The notes below the pieces were generated by a model. It saw nothing but the letters and a program-made list of their open reading frames with translations, made no database searches and was not told where the DNA came from. From contig NZ_PYCN01000021.1 in the NCBI RefSeq assembly GCF_003062295.1, positions 62,001 through 126,000 on the forward strand: DNA of 64,000 nt, read 5' to 3'. Within the stretch, counting starts at the first letter, position 1, and the number at the start of each line of letters is the position of its first letter. The position numbers and the translations under genes were made by a program. This document shows, one piece after another, positions 48,896-57,942 of the stretch. The DNA comes from Bradyrhizobium algeriense (GTDB taxonomy: Bacteria > Pseudomonadota > Alphaproteobacteria > Rhizobiales > Xanthobacteraceae).

Positions 48896-49847
48896 CACTA
48901 AGCGCCCGCGGCGGCACGCAGGCGTCGCAAATGGCCGCAGCGTGCCGGTGATCGGTGCCGCAGCAGCCGCCGAGAATGCGCATCTTCGGAAACGCGCCCC
49001 TGAGCTTCAGGTAACGCCACCCAAGATCGGCAGGGTCACCTGAATCGAGCGTTTCGGATTCGTCGAGCTCGGCATGGCTCTTCGTCGAGGCGTTGGCCCT
49101 GACGCCATGGATACGCTCCGTCCAGGCCTCGCCCGCCTTCAAGGCATCTTCGAAATGCGTTGGATGGGCGCAGTTGATCAGGAAGTATTCGGGCGAACCG
49201 TCCGTCTCGCGATCGACGGTCTCGATCGCCTCGCGCAACGTCTCTCCCTTCACCAGGCGGCCATTGGTCTCCACGGTAAACGAGATGGCTGCTTGTATTC
49301 CCAGCGACTTGGCTGCGCGTGCGACGCCGATTGCTTCATTGATGCTGGTGAGCGTATAGGCCGTGACCATGTCGGCGCCGCCCTCGACGAAGGCCGCGAT
49401 CTGCGCCCGATGGTAGGCCTCGGCTTCCGCAGCCTCCATGTTGCCTGCCTTGTAGCCGTCGCCGCGTGGGCCGATCGCGCCGCTGATGACACAGGGTGCG
49501 TCCAGCCGCTCCCAACCGGCGCGCAACTCCTCGAGGAATGCGATCGAACGGACATTGATCGCCTTGAGAGCTGCCGCATCGTAGCCAAGCTTCACGCCCC
49601 AATCCGGATTGGCGCGCCACGTCGGGCTGTCGAGCACGAAGCCTGTGCCATGCTCGCGCGCCACCGCGAGATAGCTGGCGTAATACTGCTTCAATTGCTG
49701 CCGACCTTCGGCGCTGTCGAGCAGCACGAAGGCGGCGAAGTGCGGCAGTTCGATTCCCTGGTGGAAGATCAGCGTCGTTTCCATGCCGCCATCGGCAAGG
49801 AAAATGCCGCCGCGCCGTTGCGGAAGGTCGTCTCGGTATTTGGCCAT
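48891..49847 (-). CDS. Homocysteine S-methyltransferase family protein
   Basis: This is a 318-residue TIM-barrel zinc enzyme. The first zinc cysteine is in LINCAHPTHFEDAL near residue 227 and the paired cysteines in GGCCGTDHRH near 295; the start is FLADGGMETTLIFHQGIELP. It uses S-methylmethionine or another methyl donor to make methionine, as in MmuM, though the donor is not certain. Preceded by GGAGATG. It stands alone. Confidence 0.88.
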   Translation of the reverse strand: MAKYRDDLPQRRGGIFLADGGMETTLIFHQGIELPHFAAFVLLDSAEGRQQLKQYYASYLAVAREHGTGFVLDSPTWRANPDWGVKLGYDAAALKAINVRSIAFLEELRAGWERLDAPCVISGAIGPRGDGYKAGNMEAAEAEAYHRAQIAAFVEGGADMVTAYTLTSINEAIGVARAAKSLGIQAAISFTVETNGRLVKGETLREAIETVDRETDGSPEYFLINCAHPTHFEDALKAGEAWTERIHGVRANASTKSHAELDESETLDSGDPADLGWRYLKLRGAFPKMRILGGCCGTDHRHAAAICDACVPPRALSA

Positions 49848-50074
49848 TTCTACATCTCCGGAAATTTAGATGCCGTCGGTAGGTCTCCCCTGCCTCGGCT
49901 AGGTCCGGCGATGTTGGTGCAGCATAGTGTCGCGGCTTCCTAGGCTGCCCGTGGTACGGATGAACCTCGGGCCGTAAAATGATACGAATTCAAATGGTTG
50001 TAAGAGAGACGCAAAACACGTAGCGCCGACGGCCGTGGAGAAACCGTACCGTGAGTGCAGTTTTGGAGAAGCGG

Positions 50075-50695
50075 ATGGGCAAAGGCGAAGCGACGCGCGA
50101 GCGAATTTTGGAGATCGCGGAAGCCGCCGTACTCGCCAAGGGATTTGGCGCGACTTCGATCGACGAAGTGATCGCCGAGGCCGGGCTCACCAAAAGCGGC
50201 TTCTTCTACCACTTCAAGGACAAGAACGCGCTCGCCCGCGAAATGCTCCGCAGATATGTCGCGACCAACGATCAGCTGTTCGACGAAATCTTTGCACGCG
50301 GCCACCAGCTATCCGACGACCCGCTGCAGGCGTTCCTTATTTCACTGAAGCTGCTCGCCGAGACGATGTCCGACCTGCCAAACGGCCATCCCGGCTGCCT
50401 GATCGCCAGCATCTGCTATCAGGAACGGCTGTTCGATCGTGAAGTGCGCGAACTCACCGCGCAATCGGTGCGGGACTGGAACGCGCGTTTCCGCAAAATC
50501 CTCGACGGCATCGCCGCGGTCTATCCGCCCAGGGAGCCGATCGATCTCGACGATGTCGCCGACATGCTGTCCTGCATCGTCGACGGCGCCATCATCATGT
50601 CCAAGACGTTGAACGATCCGAGCCGTCTCGAACGGCAGATCCTGATCTTTCGAAGCTGCGTCAAACTGATGTTTGCCGCGCCGCCGATGCCGTGA
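50075..50695 (+). CDS. TetR/AcrR-family regulator
   Basis: This 206-residue repressor-type protein has an N-terminal helix-turn-helix (GKGEATRERILEIAEAAVLA, GATSIDEVIAEAGLTKSGFF, YHFKDKNALAREM) and a ligand-binding C-terminal half (CLIASICYQERLFDREVREL). The ATG at 50075 follows TTTGGAGAAGCGG; a GTG at 50051 would add eight residues. It is convergent with the alkaline phosphatase gene and divergent from the methyltransferase, so its target could be either side or elsewhere. Confidence 0.9.
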   Translation: MGKGEATRERILEIAEAAVLAKGFGATSIDEVIAEAGLTKSGFFYHFKDKNALAREMLRRYVATNDQLFDEIFARGHQLSDDPLQAFLISLKLLAETMSDLPNGHPGCLIASICYQERLFDREVRELTAQSVRDWNARFRKILDGIAAVYPPREPIDLDDVADMLSCIVDGAIIMSKTLNDPSRLERQILIFRSCVKLMFAAPPMP

Positions 50696-50716
50696 CGCCA
50701 GGAGCCTTGTCCGAAA

Positions 50717-52477
50717 TTACCGGCTCGCGGTTGCGAGGCCGAGCGCCTCGGCCATCACACGGAAGACTTCCGTATTGTCCATCGAGCCGTGCACCCGCTC
50801 GCTGCCCGGCCCGGCTGCGGTCAGGATGACGTCCTCGCCCGAATGCACGCTGGCGCCAATCATCGCAGGCAGATTGCCGAAGCGCAGCACGACACCGGGA
50901 ACATCCTTGTATTTGTCGTTGGCCTTGAAGGTGTCGGGCTGCTCGCCCTTCACGGTCAGCTCATTCGGATTGTCGAGCTTGGGGCGGAAAGTTTCGTAGT
51001 GGTCCGGCAGGCTGGCGGAGAAGATGGCGAGGCGCCGGCTTACGTCCACGCGCGACGGATAACCGTCGGCGTCGGGCGCCGGATAGTTGGGAAATCCAGC
51101 CTTCTCATACACACCCACGCGCTCGCGCAACGGCACGTTCGGCGTGGTGCTCATGTCGTCATTGATGGTTCCGACCAGGCTGTTCGGATGATTGTGGTCT
51201 GCCAGCACCAGGATCAGGGTGTCATCGCCGCGAGCGCGCGCCCAGTCGCGCGTCAGGCGAACGGCGTTGTCGAGCATGATCGTGTCGTAGACGGCGCGCT
51301 CCATGTCGAGGAGATGCGCGTATTTGTCGATCATCCCGGACTCCACCATCAGGAAGAAGCCGGCCTCGTTCCTTGAAAGTACGTTCAGCGCCGCCTGCAC
51401 CTGTTCGGTCAGGTCGGGCTGATCGGGAAACTTCTTGACCCCGCCGCCGTTGAGAAACTTGCGGTCCAGTGCGCCATCCATATTGCCGGTCGCAAACAAC
51501 CCAAGCAATTGGCGCGTGTCCGATTTCGCCGCCGACGCATCCATCTCGGACTTCGTCATCGCCACCTGATAACCGGCGTCGCGAAAGCGGGCGATGTAGT
51601 CGACGTCGTCCTTGCGCCTGGAACCGGCCGTAGCCTTCGGCATGAAGTTCGCGCTGCCGCCGCCCATCAGGACATCCGGCTTGGCGGCGAAATATTGCTC
51701 GACGATCTCGTCATAAGCGGCACGGCGTCGGGTATGCGCCACCATCGCCGCAGGCGTAGCGTCTTCGATCTCGGTGTTGGTGACGATGCCGATCGCCAGG
51801 CCAAGCCGCCGCTTCGCCACGCTTGTTATGGTTTCGACCCTGGGATCGTCGAACGGGCTTGCGGTGCGGTCGGCATAGACGCCCATGGCATTGACCGCGG
51901 TCTTGTGGCCGGTGGCATAGGCGCTGGCGGCGTTCGCCGAATCGGTGATGATGGAGTCGGAGCCAGCGGTGGCGACCAGCGCCATGTGCGGCATGTCGTC
52001 CATTGCGAGCCTGCCGAGGCTCTTGCCCTCCGCAATGCCCTTGGAAAGCAGCCGCGCCGCAACACGATGGGATGGTGACATCCCATCGCCGATGAACAGG
52101 ATCACGTTCTTCGCCTTGCGCGGTCCGGTATCGTAGACCGTCCACCCGATGGTGCGGCTACGCGCGCCATCGCTGACTTCCACGGTGACGTTGCCCGGCT
52201 TGGTCAGGGTGACGCCGCGAAGCATCAGCGCCGACTGATCCTTGCCGTCTTCGCGCTCCACGAACGTTCCGGGCTGGCCGAAGGCAGCGGCATGGTCCTC
52301 ACCATTCACGGTGATTTTCAATTTTGCAGGATCGATGCGATCCGGAAATTCGACTTTGAAGTCGAAGCGCGCACCAGCGAGAATCGCCGCGCGGTCGATC
52401 GGGTAGATGGTCTGAGCAGCGGCTTGGTATCCCGACAGCAGAACAATGAGGGCAGCGGCAACGAAGGGTTTGATCAT
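50717..52477 (-). CDS. Exported alkaline phosphatase
   Basis: This 586-residue protein has a signal peptide (MIKPFVAAALIVLLSGYQAAAQ). An N-terminal ~120-residue domain is followed by the alkaline-phosphatase core: VILFIGDGMSPSHRVAA (metal site), the nucleophile segment IITDSANAASAYATGHKTAV near residue 195, VLADHNHPNSLVG near 430 and SVHSGEDVILTAAGPGSERV near 545. It releases phosphate from esters in the periplasm. The ATG at 52477 starts the signal peptide. No Pho box could be identified with confidence. Confidence 0.9.
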   Translation of the reverse strand: MIKPFVAAALIVLLSGYQAAAQTIYPIDRAAILAGARFDFKVEFPDRIDPAKLKITVNGEDHAAAFGQPGTFVEREDGKDQSALMLRGVTLTKPGNVTVEVSDGARSRTIGWTVYDTGPRKAKNVILFIGDGMSPSHRVAARLLSKGIAEGKSLGRLAMDDMPHMALVATAGSDSIITDSANAASAYATGHKTAVNAMGVYADRTASPFDDPRVETITSVAKRRLGLAIGIVTNTEIEDATPAAMVAHTRRRAAYDEIVEQYFAAKPDVLMGGGSANFMPKATAGSRRKDDVDYIARFRDAGYQVAMTKSEMDASAAKSDTRQLLGLFATGNMDGALDRKFLNGGGVKKFPDQPDLTEQVQAALNVLSRNEAGFFLMVESGMIDKYAHLLDMERAVYDTIMLDNAVRLTRDWARARGDDTLILVLADHNHPNSLVGTINDDMSTTPNVPLRERVGVYEKAGFPNYPAPDADGYPSRVDVSRRLAIFSASLPDHYETFRPKLDNPNELTVKGEQPDTFKANDKYKDVPGVVLRFGNLPAMIGASVHSGEDVILTAAGPGSERVHGSMDNTEVFRVMAEALGLATASR

Positions 52478-52623
52478 GAAGCAGCACCGGGTCGGAGTAA
52501 GACGCGCCCGGCGGCAGTCACCGACCCCGGGCAAGGCATGCGCTCACTCTATATCCTACTGCTCCCGAATGACGTCCCCGTTACAAAGTACGGCGGTCGA
52601 GAGTTGAGGTACTCCCGCGCGTT

Positions 52624-53961
52624 TCAGCCCTTGTCGCTCTCAAGCTTGAAGATGTCGGAGCCTTCCGGGCTCGATAGCAAGCCTGTCTTGCCGTAGAGAT
52701 CCAGCTTGGCGCGAGTATCTGATATGTCGAGGTTGCGCATGGTCAGCTGGCCGATGCGGTCCGCCGGCGTGAACGCGGCATCCTCCACCTTCTCCATGCT
52801 CAGCCGCTCCGGCTGATAGGTCAGGTTGGGACTCTCGGTGTTGAGGATCGAGTAGTCGTTGCCACGGCGCAGCTCGAGCGTCACCTCGCCGGTGACGGCG
52901 CGCGCCACCCAGCGCTGGGCGGTTTCGCGCAGCATCAGGGCCTGGGAATCGAACCACCGTCCCTGATAGAGCAGCCGGCCAAGGCGCATGCCGCTGATCC
53001 GGTATTGCTCGATGGTGTCTTCGTTGTGGATGCCCGTGACCAGGCGTTCATAGGCGATGTGAAGCAGCGCCATGCCGGGGGCTTCGTAGATGCCGCGGCT
53101 CTTGGCCTCGATGATGCGGTTCTCGATCTGGTCGCTCATGCCAAGGCCATGCCGGCCGCCGATGACGTTGGCCTGGAGGAACAGCGCGACGGGATCAGCG
53201 AACGTCTGGCCGTTCAGCGCGACCGGCTGGCCCTCCTCGAAACGCACGGCAACCTTTTCGGCCTTGACGGCACAGTCGTCGCGCCAGAACGGCACGCCCA
53301 TGATCGGATTGACGATCTTGATGCCGCTGTCGAGGTGCTCGAGATCCTTGGCCTCGTGGGTGGCGCCGAGGAGATTGCTGTCGGTCGAATACGCCTTTTC
53401 GGCGCTCATCTTGTAGGCGAATCCGTTGGCGGTCATGAACGCCGACATTTCCGCGCGGCCGCCCAGTTCGTCGATAAACAGCTGGTCGAGCCAGGGCTTG
53501 TAGATCCGCAAGCTCGGATTGGTCAGCAGGCCGTAGCGGTAGAACCGCTCGATATCGTTGCCCTTGTAGGTGGAGCCATCGCCCCAGATGTTGACGCCGT
53601 CCTCCTTCATGGCCGCAACCAGCATCGTGCCGGTCACGGCGCGGCCGAGCGGCGTGGTGTTGAAGTAGGCGATGCCGCCGGTCGAGACGTGGAAGGCGCC
53701 GGACTGGATGGCGGCGATACCTTCGTGGACCAGTTGGGTGCGGCAATCCACCAGGCGGGCTTTTTCGCCGCCGAACTCCAGCGCCTTGCGCGGAATCTCG
53801 TCGTAATCGGCCTCGTCGGGCTGGCCGAGATTGGCGGTATAGGCAAAGACGCGCGCGCCCTTTTGCTTCATCCAGAGCAGCGCCGCGCTGGTGTCGAGAC
53901 CGCCCGAGAAAGCGATGCCGACTTTTTCCCCCTTGGGCAGGCTTTTCAGAATCGTACTCAT
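52624..53961 (-). CDS. argG: Argininosuccinate synthase
   Basis: ArgG joins citrulline and aspartate in arginine synthesis. The 445-residue protein has the ATP-binding P-loop GIAFSGGLDTSAALLWMKQK near residue 17 and shows WGDGSTYKGNDIERFYRYGL, FIDELGGRAEMSAFMTANGF and the end SSPEGSDIFKLESDKG. The start at 53961 (MSTILKSLPKGEKVG) is the family-like one; the long upstream frame is not supported. Confidence 0.97.
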   Translation of the reverse strand: MSTILKSLPKGEKVGIAFSGGLDTSAALLWMKQKGARVFAYTANLGQPDEADYDEIPRKALEFGGEKARLVDCRTQLVHEGIAAIQSGAFHVSTGGIAYFNTTPLGRAVTGTMLVAAMKEDGVNIWGDGSTYKGNDIERFYRYGLLTNPSLRIYKPWLDQLFIDELGGRAEMSAFMTANGFAYKMSAEKAYSTDSNLLGATHEAKDLEHLDSGIKIVNPIMGVPFWRDDCAVKAEKVAVRFEEGQPVALNGQTFADPVALFLQANVIGGRHGLGMSDQIENRIIEAKSRGIYEAPGMALLHIAYERLVTGIHNEDTIEQYRISGMRLGRLLYQGRWFDSQALMLRETAQRWVARAVTGEVTLELRRGNDYSILNTESPNLTYQPERLSMEKVEDAAFTPADRIGQLTMRNLDISDTRAKLDLYGKTGLLSSPEGSDIFKLESDKG

Positions 53962-54073
53962 GGAGCTTCCAATCGGTCGAAATGGCGGATGCCGTTTGCG
54001 GCTTGGGGCGCGAATAACAAATTTCGCGCTGGGGGGCACGCGTTTAATAGCGCCTGGCGGGATCAACTCAGAC

Positions 54074-54832
54074 TTACTGGGCGCGCCCACGCCAGCGCTG
54101 CAGCAGCCGGTATCCGGGCCAGCCCAAGCGCGCCAGTGCCGCTTCGACCTGCGCGTCCGAAAACCTCGTCGATGGCCAGCGGTAAATCCAGGCATAGGCC
54201 AGCCAGATCACGAAGAAGCTGACAAGGCCGGCGGCAGCGACGTCGGTAAAGAAATGCCCGCCGAACGCCATTCGCAGCACAGAGGTTACGACCCCGAACA
54301 CGGTCGCCGCTACATAGGCCAGAGGCCGCCACTGCGGCGGGGTCAGCGCCGCGGGCGCGTAGGCCCAGAACGCGGTAGCGCCCTCGCCGGAGAAGAACGA
54401 GCAGTTACGCCCGCACTCCCCGCGCGGATCCCACCATGGCACGAATTGCCAAGGGCCGTTGAACTCCGTCACCATCACCGGCCGCGGCCGTCCCCAATAG
54501 CTCTTGAAGGTGAGATTGGTCAGCACCACGGCGGAGAGCAGGATGGTGACCAGCAGAAACACCGCCGCGCGTCCCGGAACCAGCATCGGCCGGTCCGGCC
54601 GCAGCAGCTTTCCCACGATGGCAAACAGCGCTGGCAGCGCCAGCGCCCAGGCAATCCACATCGCGCCGTCGCGCGCGAACGCGGCAAGACCGTTCTGTTT
54701 CAGTGGAAATGATGTGCTTGCGGGATCGAAGAACAATGCCGCCAGCTTCAGGTCGAGTTCGGGGAAGATCCCGAACAGCAGTCCGATGACGAGCGATAGG
54801 CCCAACGCGATTACAAGTCCGGTCCGGTTCAT
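54074..54832 (-). CDS. PAP2-family membrane phosphatase
   Basis: This 252-residue protein has about five to six membrane helices and the phosphatase motifs KSYWGRPRP near residue 90, SFFSGEGATAFW near 130 and VLRMAFGGHFFTDV near 180. The second motif reads SGE instead of the common PSGH. Enzymes of this type remove phosphate from lipid A, undecaprenyl diphosphate or phosphatidate. Substrate not determined. A family A repeat follows its start side. Confidence 0.88.
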   Translation of the reverse strand: MNRTGLVIALGLSLVIGLLFGIFPELDLKLAALFFDPASTSFPLKQNGLAAFARDGAMWIAWALALPALFAIVGKLLRPDRPMLVPGRAAVFLLVTILLSAVVLTNLTFKSYWGRPRPVMVTEFNGPWQFVPWWDPRGECGRNCSFFSGEGATAFWAYAPAALTPPQWRPLAYVAATVFGVVTSVLRMAFGGHFFTDVAAAGLVSFFVIWLAYAWIYRWPSTRFSDAQVEAALARLGWPGYRLLQRWRGRAQ

Positions 54833-54884
54833 GGCGCGGGGTTTAGCCGAGGCGGTTGGCGATGAAAAGGCAGAAGCTCATCTT

Positions 54885-55052
54885 CCCTTCTCCCCTTGTG
54901 GGAGAAGGTGGCGCGGACATAGTCCGCGTCGGATGAGGGGTCTCTGTCCGCGGAGACAAACCCCTCACCCGTCTCAATCGCGCTTCCGCGCGATTGATCC
55001 ACCCCAAGAGCGAGCTTCGCTCGTCTCGCTCCCACAAGGGGAGAGGGAAGAA
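54885..55052. repeat. Dispersed palindromic repeat, family A copy 3
   Basis: CCCTTCTCCCCTTGTGGGAG..., then GACAAACCCCTCACCCGTCT and CCCACAAGGGGAGAGGGAAG. Inverted ends as in the other two copies. It lies between two minus-strand genes and nearly touches the stop of the one at 55064. Confidence 0.9.
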
Positions 55053-55063
55053 GAGACCAGAGA

Positions 55064-55555
55064 TCACGCCTGCGGCCGGGACTGCGAGGGCAACGGCGGC
55101 GGTGGCCGCAAGGGAGGCCTCGGTTCTCGCCAGGCGCCGGCGGATCGGCCCGCGATCATCCAATAGATCAGGCCGGCGACGATGCCCGCGCCGGTCATGA
55201 TTTCGAGGTGGCGACGCACGATGCCGTCGAAACGCAGCGTCTCCGGATCGAACGGAATGAGGCCGAGATAGCAGGCGACGCCGACGATCGCGCCGCCGAC
55301 TGCGTAAGCGAGCACGCTGCGGACATAGAAGGCTTCGGTGATCAAAACCACGATCAGCGCCGGCAGCAGCGCAAAGCCGGACAGGAAGATGAAGCCGAAG
55401 CCGAGCAAGACATTGATCGCGCCCTGGTCGATCGGCGCGCCGCCGAGATCGCTGAATTCAGGGTACAGCACCGCACCGACCACGATCATCCCCGCCACGA
55501 AGCAGGCGGCGAGGAAAGCGAACAGGATGACGAAGAGGCGGCCGATCAGCGCCAT
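55064..55555 (-). CDS. Four-helix membrane protein of unknown function
   Basis: This 163-residue protein has about four hydrophobic helices (LFVILFAFLAACFVAGMIVV, LLGFGFIFLSGFALLPALIV, YAVGGAIVGVACYLGLIPF, EIMTGAGIVAGLIYWMIAG) and a proline/arginine-rich cytosolic tail (REPRPPLRPPPPLPSQS). I do not recognise the family with certainty. It looks like an uncharacterised rhizobial membrane protein. Confidence 0.7.
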   Translation of the reverse strand: MALIGRLFVILFAFLAACFVAGMIVVGAVLYPEFSDLGGAPIDQGAINVLLGFGFIFLSGFALLPALIVVLITEAFYVRSVLAYAVGGAIVGVACYLGLIPFDPETLRFDGIVRRHLEIMTGAGIVAGLIYWMIAGRSAGAWREPRPPLRPPPPLPSQSRPQA

Positions 55556-55598
55556 TGGGCAGTTCCGTCGTCGAACATAAGCGGGCCGCCTTCTCCAC

Positions 55599-55689
55599 CG
55601 TCATGCCCGGGCTTGTCCCGGGCATCCACGTCTCACTTTATCGAGACCAAGCAAAGACGTGGATGGCCGGGTCAAGCCCGGCCATGACG
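55599..55689. repeat. Dispersed palindromic repeat, family D
   Basis: CGTCATGCCCGGGCTTGTCC, CGGGCATCCACGTC and inverted GACGTGGATGGCCGGGTCAA, GCCCGGCCATGACGA. Other copies are at 26324-26436 and 39178-39275. Confidence 0.9.
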
Positions 55690-55710
55690 AACCTTGGCGC
55701 TCTCATCCTT

Positions 55711-56910
55711 TCAATCCGTCATCGCCATGGCGCGCAGCGCCTGGCGCTCGCGCGCGGACAGTTTTTCGGTCTCCGACTTCAACTGGCCGCAGGCGGCGAG
55801 AATGTCGCGGCCGCGCGGCGTGCGCACCGGCGAGGAGTAGCCGGCGTTAAAGATATATTCGGAGAATTTTTCGATCTGCTCCCAGTCCGAGCACTCATAC
55901 TTCGTGCCCGGCCACGGGTTGAACGGAATCAGGTTGATTTTCGCCGGAATGCCCTTGAGCAATTTCACCAGCAGCTTGGCGTCATCCATGGAATCGTTGA
56001 CGCCCTTGAGCATCACATATTCGAAGGTGATGCGCCGCGCATTCGACGAGCCCGGATAGTCGCGGCAGGCCTGCAACAATTCGGCAATCGGATATTTGCG
56101 GTTCAGCGGCACCAGCTCGTTGCGCAACTCGTCACGCACCGCGTGGAGCGAAATCGCCAGCATGACGCCGATCTCGTCGCCGGTGCGGACGATGTTCGGC
56201 ACCACGCCCGAGGTCGACAGCGTGATGCGGCGACGGGAAATGCCGATGCCTTCATTGTCGGCAACGATCAAGAGCGCATCGCGCACCGCGTCGAAATTGT
56301 AGAGCGGTTCGCCCATCCCCATCATGACGACGTTGGTGACGAGGCGGCTGCCGGTCGGGGTCTCGCGATCGGCCCAGTCGTTGAGGCGGTCGCGCGCCAC
56401 CATGATCTGGCCGACGATCTCGCCGGCCGTGAGATTGCGCACCAGCCGCTGCGTGCCGGTGTGGCAGAACGAGCAATTCAGCGTGCAGCCGACCTGCGAT
56501 GAAACGCAGAGCGTGCCGCGATCGGTTTCGGGAATGTAGACGCACTCGACTTCATGCGCCTTCTGGAACGCGTCACCGCTCGGCAGCCGCAACAGCCATT
56601 TGCGGGTGCCGTCGTTGGAAACCTGCTCGGCCACCACTTCGGGGCGGTCGACGGTAAAGTGCTGCTCCAGCTGCGCACGCATTTCCTTCGAAATGCTGGT
56701 CATCTCGTCGAAAGCTTTGGCGCCGCGGACATACATCCAGTGCCAGAGCTGCTGGGTGCGCATCTTGCGCTGCGGGGGCGCAACGCCGATCTCGCCCAGT
56801 CGGTCGGCGATCTCGGTGCGCGACAGGCCGATCAGCGAAGGTTTTGCCGGTGGCACATAGGTTTCGAGCGGAACCTTCTCCAGCGGCGCCACGGAAGATG
56901 AAAGCGACAT
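55711..56910 (-). CDS. rlmN: Dual-specificity 23S rRNA/tRNA adenine-C2 methyltransferase RlmN
   Basis: RlmN is a radical-SAM enzyme that methylates A2503 of 23S rRNA and A37 of some tRNAs. The 399-residue protein has the CxxxCxxC cluster motif (C142, C146, C149 in GCTLNCSFCHTG), NVVMMGMGEPLYNFDAV, and the C-terminal active-site cysteine in RDILAACGQLKSE. The ATG at 56910 (MSLSSSVAPLEKVPLE) is preferred. A family E repeat lies directly upstream. Confidence 0.96.
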   Translation of the reverse strand: MSLSSSVAPLEKVPLETYVPPAKPSLIGLSRTEIADRLGEIGVAPPQRKMRTQQLWHWMYVRGAKAFDEMTSISKEMRAQLEQHFTVDRPEVVAEQVSNDGTRKWLLRLPSGDAFQKAHEVECVYIPETDRGTLCVSSQVGCTLNCSFCHTGTQRLVRNLTAGEIVGQIMVARDRLNDWADRETPTGSRLVTNVVMMGMGEPLYNFDAVRDALLIVADNEGIGISRRRITLSTSGVVPNIVRTGDEIGVMLAISLHAVRDELRNELVPLNRKYPIAELLQACRDYPGSSNARRITFEYVMLKGVNDSMDDAKLLVKLLKGIPAKINLIPFNPWPGTKYECSDWEQIEKFSEYIFNAGYSSPVRTPRGRDILAACGQLKSETEKLSARERQALRAMAMTD

Positions 56911-56938
56911 TAAATTCACACGAGACGGTTGAAGTGGA

Positions 56939-57052
56939 TGGGTGGGCAAAGCCACCGGGACGCGCGAATGCGCGCCCGATGATAAACTCTGCCATGCCCG
57001 CCAAAACGTTAATGGAGGGCACGGCGCTTACGCGCCTTTGCCCACCCTACGA
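56939..57052. repeat. Dispersed repeat, family E copy 2
   Basis: GGTGGGCAAAGCCACCGGGA, CGCGCGAATGCGCGCCCGAT and CTTACGCGCCTTTGCCCACC. Its ends pair. It fills the space between the IalB-like and rlmN genes. Confidence 0.88.
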
Positions 57053-57117
57053 AGTCAATCAAATAGGCCTTCCAGGGCCCCTAAACAACGTCATTCTGGG
57101 CTCAACTCAAGAGCCGC

Positions 57118-57774
57118 CTAGCGCTTGCAGTCCTGCGCCAGCCGGTCGAGCGCCTGGGCCAGGCCCTTCAGCGAGAACACGTCCGTGGTCTCGGTGCCCT
57201 TGGCCGAAACGCCCTTGACGGTGACTTCGGCGGATTTGCGCATGGCGTTGACCATCTGCTCTTCCTCCGCGGCGTTCTTGATCCAGAGCCCGTCGCCCTG
57301 GGTATACATCGCATAGGCCGAGCCGCCGACCTCGAGAGAGGATTCCGAGCCCGGCTTCAGCGCGTATCCGATCATGATCGAAACTTCGTTGACGACTTTT
57401 TCGGCCGGACGCGTCGAGACGAAAGCGTAGGCGGGATCGCGCGGGCGATTCGGCGGATTGGTTTTCGATGACGATGGCTTCGCCAACGCAAAGCAAACTT
57501 TCCTGCCGTTCGGTGTCGCCGTGTAGGCGCCCCAGGTACCGTACTGACCGATCAAGGTCGGCTCCGCACTGCCGACAGCGGCGGTCGCCGCCGGTTCCGG
57601 CTTCGCAGGCTTGGCCGTCGTCGGTTTTGCCGCCGGTGCTGGCGCAGGCTTGGCCGCTTCCTTTGCAGGTTCCTTGGCGCCCTTCGAAGCAGCACCCTGT
57701 GCTTGCGCGAGGGATGTCGCCCCACACAACACTGCAATCGCAACCAGAAATGTCAGTATTCGCAACACGGACAA
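57118..57774 (-). CDS. Invasion-associated locus B (IalB)-like exported protein
   Basis: This 218-residue protein has a signal peptide (LRILTFLVAIAVLCGATSLA) and an Ala/Lys/Pro linker (AKEPAKEAAKPAPAPAAKP). An IalB-like domain starts near residue 75 (YGTWGAYTATPNGRKVCFAL, then NEVSIMIGYALKPGSESSLE) and ends AQALDRLAQDCKR. IalB was named in Bartonella; in rhizobia the role is unknown. The start codon is TTG at 57774 or GTG/TTG just downstream. GAGGGA lies five bases before the first. Confidence 0.85.
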   Translation of the reverse strand: MSVLRILTFLVAIAVLCGATSLAQAQGAASKGAKEPAKEAAKPAPAPAAKPTTAKPAKPEPAATAAVGSAEPTLIGQYGTWGAYTATPNGRKVCFALAKPSSSKTNPPNRPRDPAYAFVSTRPAEKVVNEVSIMIGYALKPGSESSLEVGGSAYAMYTQGDGLWIKNAAEEEQMVNAMRKSAEVTVKGVSAKGTETTDVFSLKGLAQALDRLAQDCKR

Positions 57775-57942
57775 CTGGTTCCCTCATCATTGTGACTGGA
57801 AGATGGCCCAAGGGCGCATCGCGTCGCCGGGGATGGATAGCCGGGAAATGCTTTTTTGGGAAGGCAGTTACGGTGTTGCTCACCGTCGCAGCCGCGCCTT
57901 CGTAACAGGTCCGTTTGAGGAATCAAGGCGCGGGATTCGGGT

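Noticed and set aside
52624..54195. Longer argG start giving a 78-residue N-terminal extension
   Set aside because: The extension covers the spacer and the end of the PAP2 gene and is not seen in the family; MSTILKSLPKGEKVG is the normal start.
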